Origin: a virus
DNA: 20,225 nucleotides
IMG/VR virus record: IMGVR_UViG_3300028008_000149
Location: 1-20,225 of that record
Reading direction: 5' to 3' (one strand)
A model generated the notes under the pieces. That model was not told the origin of the DNA. It worked only from the letters and a program-made list of their open reading frames with translations, and did not search any database. Of the stretch, positions 1 to 5,709 are shown piece after piece. Within the stretch, counting starts at the first letter, position 1, and every line of letters begins with the position of its first letter. The position numbers and the translations under genes were made by a program.

Positions 1-23
1 AAACAAATTCCGGGGGGGTATGA
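1..23 (+). CDS. C-terminal end of a possible upstream gene (partial)
   Basis: An open frame enters from the left edge and ends at TGA 21-23, giving only the residues TNSGGV. Too little is visible to identify a product. The run of G at 12-18 inside it would also serve as ribosome binding site for the next small gene. The call rests on position and frame only. Confidence 0.25.
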
Positions 24-26
24 CTA

Positions 27-149
27 TTGATTGCCTATATAGTATTCATATTCGTTTTAATCCTACTGCTGACGGGCGTGTTGTTCTACGCCATAGGCGG
101 TGCCATACTCGTGTATGTAGCATGGGTATTGATACAGTCCACAAAATAA
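27..149 (+). CDS. Small membrane peptide, 40 aa
   Basis: A 40-residue peptide that is almost entirely hydrophobic, starting MIAYIVFIFVLILLL and ending VLIQSTK, with one or two closely spaced membrane segments and a short polar tail. It would sit in the host inner membrane. The frame is closed by TGA at 21-23, so the first usable start is TTG 27, eight bases after a GGGGGGG stretch that can act as ribosome binding site. An alternative ATG at 20 in another frame gives a 45-residue peptide without hydrophobic pattern and has the G run too close to the start, so it is less likely. Size and hydropathy would fit a holin, a lysis regulator or a superinfection factor, but nothing in the sequence decides between these. 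It is probably the last gene of the unit to the left, because terminator-like structure follows. Confidence 0.45.
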   Translation: MIAYIVFIFVLILLLTGVLFYAIGGAILVYVAWVLIQSTK

Positions 150-171
150 ATACATAAGCCACAACACCACG

Positions 172-202
172 CGACCATAGACGAGCGTTAAGTCGACCAT
201 AG
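172..202. repeat. Direct repeat CGACCATAG, two copies 22 bp apart
   Basis: CGACCATAG occurs at 172-180 and again at 194-202. The 22-bp offset is about two helical turns, so both copies would face the same side of the DNA. The second copy overlaps the left arm of the inverted repeat at 196-217. A protein-binding site is possible but unproven. Confidence 0.5.
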
Positions 203-217
203 GGTAATACCTATGGT
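196..217. repeat. Inverted repeat ACCATAGG-6-CCTATGGT
   Basis: Perfect 8-bp arms (196-203 and 210-217) separated by GTAATA. It could be a dimeric repressor operator or a short RNA hairpin. No T tract follows directly, so it is not a simple terminator on its own. Confidence 0.6.
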
Positions 218-236
218 TAGGTTGTGCTATTTAAAT

Positions 237-269
237 CGCATAGCGGTCGATTATGAGCGTTTATTTTTT
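237..269 (+). terminator. Probable rho-independent terminator
   Basis: CGCATA (237-242) can pair with TAT and GCG (252-259) around a two-base bulge, with a 9-base loop, and is followed by the T-rich tract TTTATTTTTT (260-269). Its position, downstream of the 27-149 gene and upstream of the regulatory repeats, fits the end of the left transcription unit. The stem is short and bulged, so confidence is moderate. Confidence 0.4.
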
Positions 270-280
270 GCCATTGATTC

Positions 281-310
281 TGATATGACCTTGTTTGACC
301 TTATTTGACC
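281..310. repeat. Three tandem 10-bp units ending TGACC
   Basis: TGATATGACC, TTGTTTGACC and TTATTTGACC lie head to tail at 281-290, 291-300 and 301-310. The TGACC core recurs every 10 bases, so all cores are on one face of the helix. This is what an iteron-type or activator binding array looks like. Three units are few, but the exact phasing is unlikely by chance. Confidence 0.6.
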
Positions 311-350
311 AATTCACTCAATTTTTCCTACCACTCGCCAATGATATGAA

Positions 351-363
351 TTCGGCAGCCGAA
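351..363. promoter_or_regulatory. 13-bp palindrome TTCGGCAGCCGAA
   Basis: Perfect 6-bp arms TTCGGC and GCCGAA around a central A. Its size fits a small operator. No T tract follows, so a terminator is unlikely. Confidence 0.4.
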
Positions 364-393
364 ACCTAAAACTCAAAATTTAACTTAAAAAAA

Positions 394-399
394 TATAAT
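394..399 (+). promoter_or_regulatory. Perfect TATAAT -10 hexamer in AT-rich tract
   Basis: TATAAT lies at 394-399 in an AT-rich stretch (about 363-404). No good -35 hexamer sits 16-18 bases upstream, so it would need an activator, or it is simply part of an unwinding element. The GGRAAACC repeats begin seven bases downstream, where they could block or tune such a promoter. Confidence 0.3.
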
Positions 400-405
400 C
401 TAAAG

Positions 406-453
406 TGGAAACCAAAAGGGAAACCAAGATAAAGGGAAACCTAAAGGGAAACC
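406..453 (+). repeat. Four GGRAAACC direct repeats (iteron- or operator-like)
   Basis: TGGAAACC at 406-413 and GGGAAACC at 418-425, 434-441 and 446-453, with start-to-start spacing 12, 16 and 12 bases. The flanks are also alike (AAAGGGAAACC). They lie right after an AT-rich tract and before the promoter at 483. Such arrays are used by replication initiators or by repressors. Which applies here cannot be told from sequence. Confidence 0.65.
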
Positions 454-482
454 AATCCGTTGATCGACCTGTAATACATTAT

Positions 483-511
483 TTGACACAATTGAAAACA
501 GGGTGTAGTGT
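483..511 (+). promoter_or_regulatory. Sigma70-like promoter for the early operon
   Basis: A perfect TTGACA -35 (483-488) is followed after 17 bases by TAGTGT (506-511), a weak -10 hexamer. Transcription would start near 518 and give a short leader before the ribosome binding site AGAGGA (538-543) of the first gene. The -10 match is poor, but the placement directly before the long plus-strand operon supports it. Confidence 0.45.
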
Positions 512-550
512 TTTAGATTCGTTTTATTTTTTAACTAGAGAGGAAACAAC

Positions 551-658
551 ATGAACTATGAAACTATTGAAGTAAGACTCAAGAAACGGAATTGGTATTT
601 ACTAGGACTACTGCTTGGGTTCGCACTTGGATTTTTAACAAGGGAGGTATTAATATAA
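551..658 (+). CDS. Small single-pass membrane peptide, 35 aa
   Basis: A 35-residue peptide that opens the early operon. Residues 1-13 are polar and basic (MNYETIEVRLKKR) and residues 14-29 form one hydrophobic segment rich in Leu and Gly (WYLLGLLLGFALGFL), followed by TREVLI. By the positive-inside rule the N-terminus would be cytoplasmic. The start ATG has a good ribosome binding site (AGAGGA, 538-543). The stop TAA overlaps the next ATG as TAATG (656-660), which points to translational coupling. Small membrane peptides in this early position often act in takeover or superinfection control, but no family is recognised. It is too short for default gene finders. Confidence 0.6.
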   Translation: MNYETIEVRLKKRNWYLLGLLLGFALGFLTREVLI

Positions 659-852
659 TGGTGAGAGAAAAAATTATAGCGTGGGAAATCGTTGGGTATA
701 CCAATGACGGCCAAATAATTAAGCTATCCGAATGCCCTAATGATGTAGCAGAAAAAGTTGACGGGTGGATAGAAGAATTAGAATCTGACAATGATGTAAC
801 GGAATCTGACTATTTATACAGAGAACACTATAAGAAAAGGAGGACTGGGTAG
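658..852 (+). CDS. Hypothetical acidic protein, 64 aa
   Basis: A 64-residue protein beginning MVREKIIAWEIVGYTNDGQI. The start at 658 is chosen because a strong AGGGAGGT ribosome binding site (640-647) lies ten bases upstream and the ATG overlaps the previous stop. An upstream in-frame ATG at 592 would run through that preceding gene and lacks a binding site. The sequence has a possible N-terminal beta pair followed by an acidic helix (residues about 27-48) and a basic tail KKRRTG. No family is recognised. Confidence 0.75.
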   Translation: MVREKIIAWEIVGYTNDGQIIKLSECPNDVAEKVDGWIEELESDNDVTESDYLYREHYKKRRTG

Positions 853-1038
853 ATGAGTAGAGAAGAAAAGATTCAAAAGATTGTAGAGCTTGAATTTGAA
901 GAACTATGTATGTCATCAGAGGTTCAAGACGGGTGGTGCAAGTGGGTATTGTTAAATGGGTTCACAGGGTTTAAAGATTATACTGATGTGGAACTTGATA
1001 GGAAACTTAAAGAATTACAGGAGAGTGAACATGAGTAA
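853..1038 (+). CDS. Hypothetical protein, 61 aa
   Basis: A 61-residue, mostly helical, charged protein starting MSREEKIQKIVELEFEEL. It begins directly after the previous stop, with AAGGAGG (837-843) upstream. The middle is Trp/Gly-rich (DGWCKWVLLNGFTGF). Its stop overlaps the ATG of the next gene (CATGAGTAA), so it is co-translated with its neighbours. Function unknown. Confidence 0.7.
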   Translation: MSREEKIQKIVELEFEELCMSSEVQDGWCKWVLLNGFTGFKDYTDVELDRKLKELQESEHE

Positions 1039-1333
1039 AGGATACAAAAGGTTTAGCGTTATCATTGATGTAAAACTTGATGACGAGAAGTATGAAAAGG
1101 TATCAAATTGGGAGGGCATTGAACCTGTTGACTTTGTAAAATCAGTAATCGCAGACCATGCACGAGATCGAGGGCTACTACTTCAAATAGATGTATGTGA
1201 AAGTGATAACCCGCTCGTTGATAGACTAATGGAAACCCGCGAAAAGATTATGAAAGACGACGCGTTTAAAGAACTTGAAGACGAGATTATATCTAATAAT
1301 AAATTTTGTATAGGAGGTAATTGTGAAGACTGA
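1031..1333 (+). CDS. Hypothetical protein, 100 aa (weak ribbon-helix-helix look)
   Basis: A 100-residue protein starting MSKGYKRFSVIIDVKLDD. The ATG at 1031 has AGGAGAG just upstream (1019-1025) and overlaps the previous stop. A longer frame starting at 956 lies inside the preceding gene and has no binding site. A beta strand (KRFSVIIDVKL) is followed by two helices (about 19-30 and 36-50, the latter PVDFVKSVIADHARD), an order seen in ribbon-helix-helix DNA-binding proteins. The C-terminal half is charged and ends CIGGNCED. The DNA-binding idea is only a hint from predicted secondary structure. Confidence 0.65.
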   Translation: MSKGYKRFSVIIDVKLDDEKYEKVSNWEGIEPVDFVKSVIADHARDRGLLLQIDVCESDNPLVDRLMETREKIMKDDAFKELEDEIISNNKFCIGGNCED

Positions 1334-1586
1334 GGGATTAGTAGAAAATTGGACAGGCAAAATAAGTGACTTTTTAGTAGGTAAAACTATCAGACATATT
1401 AGATATATGACTGCTCAAGAGGTAGATGATATGGGGTGGACTAAAGCTAATATTGTTATAGAATTCACTGACGGGCATTGGATTGTTCCTATGATGGACG
1501 ACGAGGGTAATGACGCGGGTGCATTGTGGACTTCCGAGGGGAATAAGTTAAGTATTATCCCTGTTATATCGAGGGGGTATTTATGA
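1323..1586 (+). CDS. Hypothetical phage protein, 87 aa
   Basis: An 87-residue protein read from GTG 1323, eleven bases inside the previous gene, with a strong TAGGAGGT site (1311-1318). The core has beta-rich segments around residues 43-55 (KANIVIEFTDGHWIVP) followed by an acidic Gly-rich loop (MMDDEGNDAGALWTSEG). Such a 'DG-W-P-DxxGNDAGAL' pattern recalls small conserved phage proteins of unknown function. No catalytic motif is apparent. The end overlaps the next ATG by four bases (ATGA). Confidence 0.7.
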   Translation: MKTEGLVENWTGKISDFLVGKTIRHIRYMTAQEVDDMGWTKANIVIEFTDGHWIVPMMDDEGNDAGALWTSEGNKLSIIPVISRGYL

Positions 1587-1888
1587 CACCTGAAAAGAAA
1601 GTTAAAAACAAAGTGGTGAAGATATTAAAAGCGAACGGCTGCTACCACTTTTATGCGTCAACAGGGGGATATGGTTCATCGGGTGTGCCTGATATTATCG
1701 CCTGTTATAAAGGAATGTTTTTAGGTATTGAGTGTAAAGCTAATGGCAATAAACCAACGGCACTTCAAAATAGAAACCTATCCGAGATAAGAAAGGCGGG
1801 GGGATATTCAATGGTCATTGACGAAACCGACCTAGACGCATTAGAATTATTTTTTAAAACGCAAGACATAAATTTATTAAGAGGGTAA
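1583..1888 (+). CDS. VRR-NUC domain nuclease, 101 aa
   Basis: A stand-alone VRR-NUC protein, a compact member of the PD-(D/E)XK nuclease superfamily that cleaves or resolves structured DNA during phage replication and recombination. The active-site signature is complete: G34-V-P-D37, then E50-C-K52 in a beta strand (LGIECKA), then Q62 in the following helix. The N-terminal helix (PEKKVKNKVVKILKANG) is typical of the family. Its length of about 100 residues is normal for single-domain phage versions. It starts at ATG 1583 overlapping the previous stop. The SNF2 helicase and Cas4-like nuclease further along are likely partners in DNA processing, by inference from gene content. Confidence 0.9.
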   Translation: MTPEKKVKNKVVKILKANGCYHFYASTGGYGSSGVPDIIACYKGMFLGIECKANGNKPTALQNRNLSEIRKAGGYSMVIDETDLDALELFFKTQDINLLRG

Positions 1889-1892
1889 ATAC

Positions 1893-2126
1893 ATGAGAGC
1901 AAATTTAAAAGACGATCCCGTCGACAGACCCAAACACTACACTACGACAAAGTTTGAAGTCATAGATGTATTGGAAGAGTTTTTTCCGCAAGACCCTTTG
2001 TTGTGGCAATGTGGCAAATACCTGATGAGATGTAAACATAAGGGAAACCCGATTCAAGACCTAAAGAAAATGATATGGTATGCCCAAAGGCAGATAAAAT
2101 CATATGAGGATAAAGGCGTTGAGTGA
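1893..2126 (+). CDS. DUF3310 family protein, 77 aa
   Basis: Matches the widespread phage family DUF3310, sometimes labelled 'nucleotide kinase-like' although no activity is established. Visible signature: DPVDRPKHYT near the N-terminus (residues 8-17), a middle FEVIDVLEEFF, then KYLMRCKHKGNPIQDLKKMIWYAQRQI (about 42-68), where the GNPIQDLKK...WY block is the most conserved part. Found in many podoviruses and siphoviruses near replication genes. It begins four bases after the VRR-NUC stop. Its 3' end overlaps the next gene by 23 bases. Confidence 0.88.
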   Translation: MRANLKDDPVDRPKHYTTTKFEVIDVLEEFFPQDPLLWQCGKYLMRCKHKGNPIQDLKKMIWYAQRQIKSYEDKGVE

Positions 2127-2316
2127 CTTTACTCATGCCCTACTAGATGATGAGGGCGAGATTATCAGGAAGTATAGGTGGAGTAAAAGTGAAGCAAAGT
2201 GGTTTACTGAAAATCATTTTCAAGGTAGGATAGTAAGATTAAAACAACCGAAACCAACACAACAAATCTCACAATACGAATTAGCGTTTGATAATTGTGA
2301 AGAATGTTTATTTTAA
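2104..2316 (+). CDS. Hypothetical protein, 70 aa
   Basis: A 70-residue protein, KALSDFTHALLDDEGEIIRKYRWSK near the start and a pair of cysteines at the end (NCEECLF). ATG 2104 is used here. A TTG at 2119, with AAAGG five bases upstream, is an alternative that would reduce the overlap with DUF3310 to eight bases. The EIIRKYRWSKSEAKWFTEN segment looks like a strand followed by a helix. No family assigned. Confidence 0.6.
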   Translation: MRIKALSDFTHALLDDEGEIIRKYRWSKSEAKWFTENHFQGRIVRLKQPKPTQQISQYELAFDNCEECLF

Positions 2317-2331
2317 ACGAAAGGAAAAGGA

Positions 2332-2550
2332 ATGCCAAAAGTGGCTTACACTGAAGAAGAAAAGAAAAAGATTATAGAAAGAGCAGAAGATTATATGAAT
2401 AGGAAACCAGACACTACAAGAAACAAAGTAGCAGTTTACTCGGGGGTAGCTATTTCAGTATTAGAAAAGTGGGGAGTTGTTCTACCTGAACCTATAACTG
2501 CAAAACAAAGAATGAGAAAAAGTCCGTGGAAAAGGGGCCATATGGTATGA
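2332..2550 (+). CDS. Small basic protein with possible HTH, 72 aa
   Basis: A 72-residue lysine/arginine-rich protein with a good AAGGAAAAGG binding site before ATG 2332. Residues about 28-49 (TTRNKVAVYSGVAISVLEKW) read like a helix-turn-helix, with a GVAIS turn followed by a recognition-like helix, as in small phage proteins that bind DNA. The C-terminus is strongly basic (KQRMRKSPWKRGHMV). It overlaps the next gene by four bases (ATGA). DNA binding is inferred from pattern and charge only. Confidence 0.6.
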   Translation: MPKVAYTEEEKKKIIERAEDYMNRKPDTTRNKVAVYSGVAISVLEKWGVVLPEPITAKQRMRKSPWKRGHMV

Positions 2551-2741
2551 GTGATGATTTAGATAATGCCGATAAAGAAACTCGGCTTATGCTCGAAGCA
2601 ACATTATCTAATGTAGATACTGAAGTGCCTGATAATAATACAGGGCGTTGTATATGGTGTGAAGCAAAAGTAAAAGACAATCGTAGGTGGTGTAGTATAG
2701 AATGTCGTGATGAACATACAAAATATGCGAATAAATTATGA
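2547..2741 (+). CDS. Small zinc-ribbon-like protein, 64 aa
   Basis: A 64-residue protein with an acidic N-terminal half (MSDDLDNADKETRLM) and a C-terminal zinc-binding motif CIWC-x(9)-WCSIEC followed by RDEH. This CxxC...CxxxC layout matches small DUF2116/TraR-like zinc ribbons encoded by many phages. ATG 2547 has AAAGGGG ten bases upstream and overlaps the previous TGA. An earlier GTG at 2526 is possible but lies inside the previous gene. Such proteins may bind nucleic acid or RNA polymerase, but which is not shown here. Confidence 0.65.
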   Translation: MSDDLDNADKETRLMLEATLSNVDTEVPDNNTGRCIWCEAKVKDNRRWCSIECRDEHTKYANKL

Positions 2742-2920
2742 CTATTATAAAAGAAGATAACCGAGTTGGTCCCGCAGTGTGTTACAAGTGTGGTGATGAC
2801 GCAAAGATTAATCATGGGGGCAAATGGTATTGCTCTATTGAATCAGACATGGGTGTGATGAACTTAAAAGGATTTTGTATAAAAGAGAGAAAGGGAAAAC
2901 TTGAATCTAATAACGATTGA
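2738..2920 (+). CDS. Second small cysteine-rich protein, 60 aa
   Basis: A 60-residue protein starting in an ATGA overlap with the preceding gene and lacking its own clear ribosome binding site, so probably translated by coupling. It has CYKCG (residues 15-19), WYC (about 30-32) and FC (about 47), enough for one zinc site. With its upstream neighbour it forms a pair of unrelated-looking zinc proteins just before the polymerase. Function unknown. It overlaps the DNA polymerase start by 20 bases. Confidence 0.6.
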   Translation: MTIIKEDNRVGPAVCYKCGDDAKINHGGKWYCSIESDMGVMNLKGFCIKERKGKLESNND

Positions 2921-4769
2921 CTTTGAAACATTTTATGATGTAGGTTTCAGCTTATCAAATTTAACAACAGAAGAATACATTAGAGACCCAAAGTTTCAAG
3001 TAGTTGGGTTTGCGGTCAAGATAGATGACGGCAAGACTAAATGGTATTCAGGTTCACATGAAGAACTCAAGGCAGCACTTGATAAAATAGATTGGGATAA
3101 TTCATTACTTGTCTGCCACAATATGCTTTTTGACGGGGCTATCTTAAGTTTTATATATAACATAACCCCAAAGATATACCTTGACACTTTGTGTATGGCT
3201 CGTGCAATACATGGAACAAACGCGGGGGGATCGTTAGCATACTTATCCAAGCATTACAATCTAGGTGAAAAAGGAACAGAAGTCCTTGACGCTAAAGGTA
3301 AAAGGTTAGAGGACTTTCAACCGCACGAACTGCATAGATATGGGCAATACTGTATCAATGACACCGAGTTAACCTATAAACTATTTCAGATTTTATCTAA
3401 AGACTTTCCCCACGACGAATTAAAACTAATAGATATAACTATTAGAATGTTTACAGAGCCTTTGCTTGAGGTTAACGACGGGCTACTTATTACAAGACTT
3501 GAAGAACTTAAGATAGAAACCCAGGAGTTATTACAGGGGTTGATGTCTAGGTTAGAGTGTGAAGATGAGGAAGCTGTTAGGAAAAAGTTAGCGAGTAACA
3601 AACAGTTTGCCGAATTGATAACCGAGTTGGGTGCAGTTGTTCCTATGAAGATATCCCCTACGACCGAAAAAGAAACCTTTGCATTAGCAAAGACCGATCA
3701 AGGATTTATAGACTTACAGGGACATGAGAACTCTTTTATACAAGAGTTGTGTGCAGTTAGATTAGGCACAAAGTCTACGATAGAAAAAACTAGGATTGAG
3801 AGGTTTATAGGTGTTGGTGCTAGGAACAAAGGGAAACTACCAATCCCTTTGAAATACTACGGGGCGCATACGGGAAGGTGGTCAGGGTCAGACAAAGTTA
3901 ACTTTCAAAACTTACCGTCGAGAGACGCACGGAAGAAAACATTGAAACAGGCGGTGGTTGCACCATATGGTCATAAGGTAATTAACTGCGATTCATCTCA
4001 AATTGAAGCTAGGATTTTAGTATGGCTATCAGGTCAGGAAGATGTCACACAATGGTATGCCGAGGGTAGAGATGTTTATTGTGAGTTTGCAAGTAAGGTT
4101 TATAACAGGAAGATAGACAAGCGAAACAAAGTAGAAAGAGCAGTTGGTAAGACTTGTATTCTAGGACTAGGATATGGAACGGGTGCTGCTAAACTTCAAA
4201 ATGTTTTGAAGCTAGGTGCGGGTGTAGAGTTTGATGAAGCCGAATGTAAAAGATTAGTTCAGGTATATAGAGAGTTGAACAATAAGGTTACAGACTTTTG
4301 GCGGACTTGTGAGAACGCGTTGCAAGATTTAGTTTATTGGCCCTCAGGGAAAGAACCATACTATTTAGATAAACATAAGACACTACTCGTAGACAAAGAG
4401 GGTATCAAGTTTCCGAACGGACTTTATATACGCTATCCCGATCTCCATGTAGATACTTCTGAATCTAACAAAAGATATTTATATAAGAAAAGATATAACA
4501 TGCAAGTCACTATTTGGGGTGGGAGTGTAACCGAGAATGTAGTTCAAGCATTAGCTAGGATTGTGATTGGGGAACAGATGATACAGATTAATGAGAAATA
4601 TAGACCCGCATTGACAGTGCATGACGCAGTTGTCTGTGTGCTACCTGATGAAGAAGTAGAATCAGGAACAAAGTATATTGAGAGCATCATGTCCGTTGCA
4701 CCTGAATGGGCAGATGGATTGCCTATTGCTTGTGAATCAGGCGTGGCTGATAACTACGGAGATTGTTAA
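2901..4769 (+). CDS. DNA polymerase, family A, with 3'-5' exonuclease domain
   Basis: A 622-residue replicative polymerase of the Pol I/T7 family that copies phage DNA with proofreading. The exonuclease domain shows Exo I D7-F-E9, Exo II H73-N-x-x-F-D78 and Exo III Y150-x-x-x-D154. The polymerase domain shows motif A with catalytic D364 (CDSSQIEAR), motif B R413-x3-K417-x7-Y425 (LGYG) and motif C H574-D575. All key residues are present, so it should be active in both modes. Tyr in motif B (Y425) is the residue that permits dideoxynucleotide use in T7-like enzymes. The start is a TTG at 2901, required because Exo I begins six codons later. AAAGGG lies a few bases upstream. I see no CxxCxGxG DnaJ-type insertion as reported in some marine phage polymerases. 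Confidence 0.96.
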   Translation: MNLITIDFETFYDVGFSLSNLTTEEYIRDPKFQVVGFAVKIDDGKTKWYSGSHEELKAALDKIDWDNSLLVCHNMLFDGAILSFIYNITPKIYLDTLCMARAIHGTNAGGSLAYLSKHYNLGEKGTEVLDAKGKRLEDFQPHELHRYGQYCINDTELTYKLFQILSKDFPHDELKLIDITIRMFTEPLLEVNDGLLITRLEELKIETQELLQGLMSRLECEDEEAVRKKLASNKQFAELITELGAVVPMKISPTTEKETFALAKTDQGFIDLQGHENSFIQELCAVRLGTKSTIEKTRIERFIGVGARNKGKLPIPLKYYGAHTGRWSGSDKVNFQNLPSRDARKKTLKQAVVAPYGHKVINCDSSQIEARILVWLSGQEDVTQWYAEGRDVYCEFASKVYNRKIDKRNKVERAVGKTCILGLGYGTGAAKLQNVLKLGAGVEFDEAECKRLVQVYRELNNKVTDFWRTCENALQDLVYWPSGKEPYYLDKHKTLLVDKEGIKFPNGLYIRYPDLHVDTSESNKRYLYKKRYNMQVTIWGGSVTENVVQALARIVIGEQMIQINEKYRPALTVHDAVVCVLPDEEVESGTKYIESIMSVAPEWADGLPIACESGVADNYGDC

Positions 4770-5428
4770 TGGATTTAGATATTGAGTGGGAAGAAGAAGT
4801 GGTAAAACAAACATCGCCTTTTACTGTTATACCTATGGATATTGATATAGAAGCGGTAACTAATAAAGTTCTGTCTGCGAAAGACAAATGGATTAATAGG
4901 TCAAAGGACTATCCGTTTTATACTTTAGGTAGAGGGGCGTATCTTGACGGAAAAACAAAAGAATATTATAAAGATCTATCTATTGAAAACGAGACAATGG
5001 TTCACACATTTGCTGATTTATATACACAAATAGGGGTAGTGTTGAATAGTGTATTTGCAGAAGATGTCTATCTAACGACCCAATTAAGAGTTCCGGGATT
5101 TCATATTTTTCCGAGTGACAAAAAGTTTTTAAAGATAACAGGCAATTGGCACCAAGATTATCCTCATACTACACTAGGGCTAGATGATATAGATAGCTAT
5201 GCTTTTACACTTGCTATCAAACTACCCAAATCAGGCGGGGGTATGGACTACATAGATGAGTTTCACCAACAACAACACTTAGCGTATAATGAGAAAGACC
5301 TAGTGATACATAATGGTCAAACAATTCATAGGATAGCAGGAATGAAAGAATATGTTCCTAATGAATACAGAATTACATTGCAAGGACATATAGTCAGACG
5401 AGGTGGGTTACTAGAAGCATTCTTTTAG
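4769..5428 (+). CDS. 2OG-Fe(II) oxygenase-like protein, 219 aa
   Basis: Probably a 2-oxoglutarate and Fe(II)-dependent dioxygenase with a double-stranded beta-helix core. The metal triad is visible as H128-x-D130 (NWHQDYPH) and H187 (HNGQTIHRIA), with R201 (YRITLQGH) in the place expected to bind 2-oxoglutarate. The stretch LAIKLPKSGGGMDYID resembles the strand and Gly-rich turn before the distal histidine. The ATG overlaps the polymerase stop (TAATG), with CGGAGA upstream. Phage members of this superfamily include DNA base-modifying enzymes and protein hydroxylases. Position directly after the polymerase makes a nucleic acid substrate attractive, but this is inference. The N-terminal 100 residues are not recognised. 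Confidence 0.7.
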   Translation: MDLDIEWEEEVVKQTSPFTVIPMDIDIEAVTNKVLSAKDKWINRSKDYPFYTLGRGAYLDGKTKEYYKDLSIENETMVHTFADLYTQIGVVLNSVFAEDVYLTTQLRVPGFHIFPSDKKFLKITGNWHQDYPHTTLGLDDIDSYAFTLAIKLPKSGGGMDYIDEFHQQQHLAYNEKDLVIHNGQTIHRIAGMKEYVPNEYRITLQGHIVRRGGLLEAFF

Positions 5429-5439
5429 GAGAAAAAGAT

Positions 5440-5709
5440 ATGACTTTAACAGAGGGCGCATTTATTTTAACAGTAAGTTTGAGTGGTAACTACGACGATC
5501 TAGAATTTGTAGGTTACTTCCATGACTGTCAGACGGCGATAGCATACTACCATGAGAATTGTAGTGAATATATGGCGGCGAGTTGTTTATTAACGGAGTA
5601 TAGTAATCTTCCTGACGACCACCCTAATGTATTTGGATTTGAAATAACCGAACCACAATCCTGTGGCTTCGTCGGAGTAGACCCTAAAACTTTTACAAAG
5701 GATAAATAG
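5440..5709 (+). CDS. Hypothetical protein, 89 aa
   Basis: An 89-residue acidic protein starting MTLTEGAFILTVSLSGNYDD, with a clear AGGAGA site (5428-5433). It looks alpha/beta, with N-terminal strands, a helix QTAIAYYHENCSEYMAASCLL (about 30-50) and a C-terminal strand. Four cysteines are spread without a zinc pattern. Its stop overlaps the GTG of the next small gene (TAGTG). No family assigned. Confidence 0.7.
   Translation: MTLTEGAFILTVSLSGNYDDLEFVGYFHDCQTAIAYYHENCSEYMAASCLLTEYSNLPDDHPNVFGFEITEPQSCGFVGVDPKTFTKDK

Larger units (their letters stand above)
150..550. promoter_or_regulatory. Non-coding control region, candidate early regulatory region or origin
   Basis: About 400 bases without a credible gene, in a window that is otherwise packed. 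It holds, left to right: direct repeats CGACCATAG (172-180, 194-202), an 8-bp inverted repeat (196-217), a terminator-like hairpin with T tract (237-269), three 10-bp units ending TGACC (281-310), a 13-bp palindrome (351-363), an AT-rich tract with a perfect TATAAT (394-399), four GGRAAACC repeats (406-453) and a promoter (483-511). Clustered short repeats beside an AT-rich stretch, just upstream of the replication operon, are typical of phage origins or operator regions. The functional call is inference. Confidence 0.55.

Noticed and set aside
20-157. ATG 20 frame giving a 45-residue peptide
   Set aside because: The G run is one base from the ATG, too close for a ribosome binding site, and the peptide has no pattern. 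The overlapping TTG 27 frame encodes a clean membrane segment.
406-453. GGRAAACC repeats considered as a CRISPR array
   Set aside because: Units are only 8 bases and spacers 4-8 bases, far below CRISPR dimensions, and no cas genes are present. The Cas4-like nuclease is a common phage exonuclease.
472-478. TAATACA at the start of a possible T7-type phage promoter
   Set aside because: Only the first bases resemble the T7 consensus, there is no second copy at other gaps, and no phage RNA polymerase gene is in the window. The nearby TTGACA promoter explains the site better.
2996-3601. Minus-strand open frames within the DNA polymerase gene (2996-3250 and 3386-3601)
   Set aside because: They lie antisense to a gene with all family A motifs, have low-complexity Ser/Leu-rich translations and no ribosome binding sites.
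3541-3700. DnaJ-like insertion in the polymerase, as known from an SAR116 phage
   Set aside because: The region between exonuclease and polymerase domains has no CxxCxGxG repeats and is of ordinary length.
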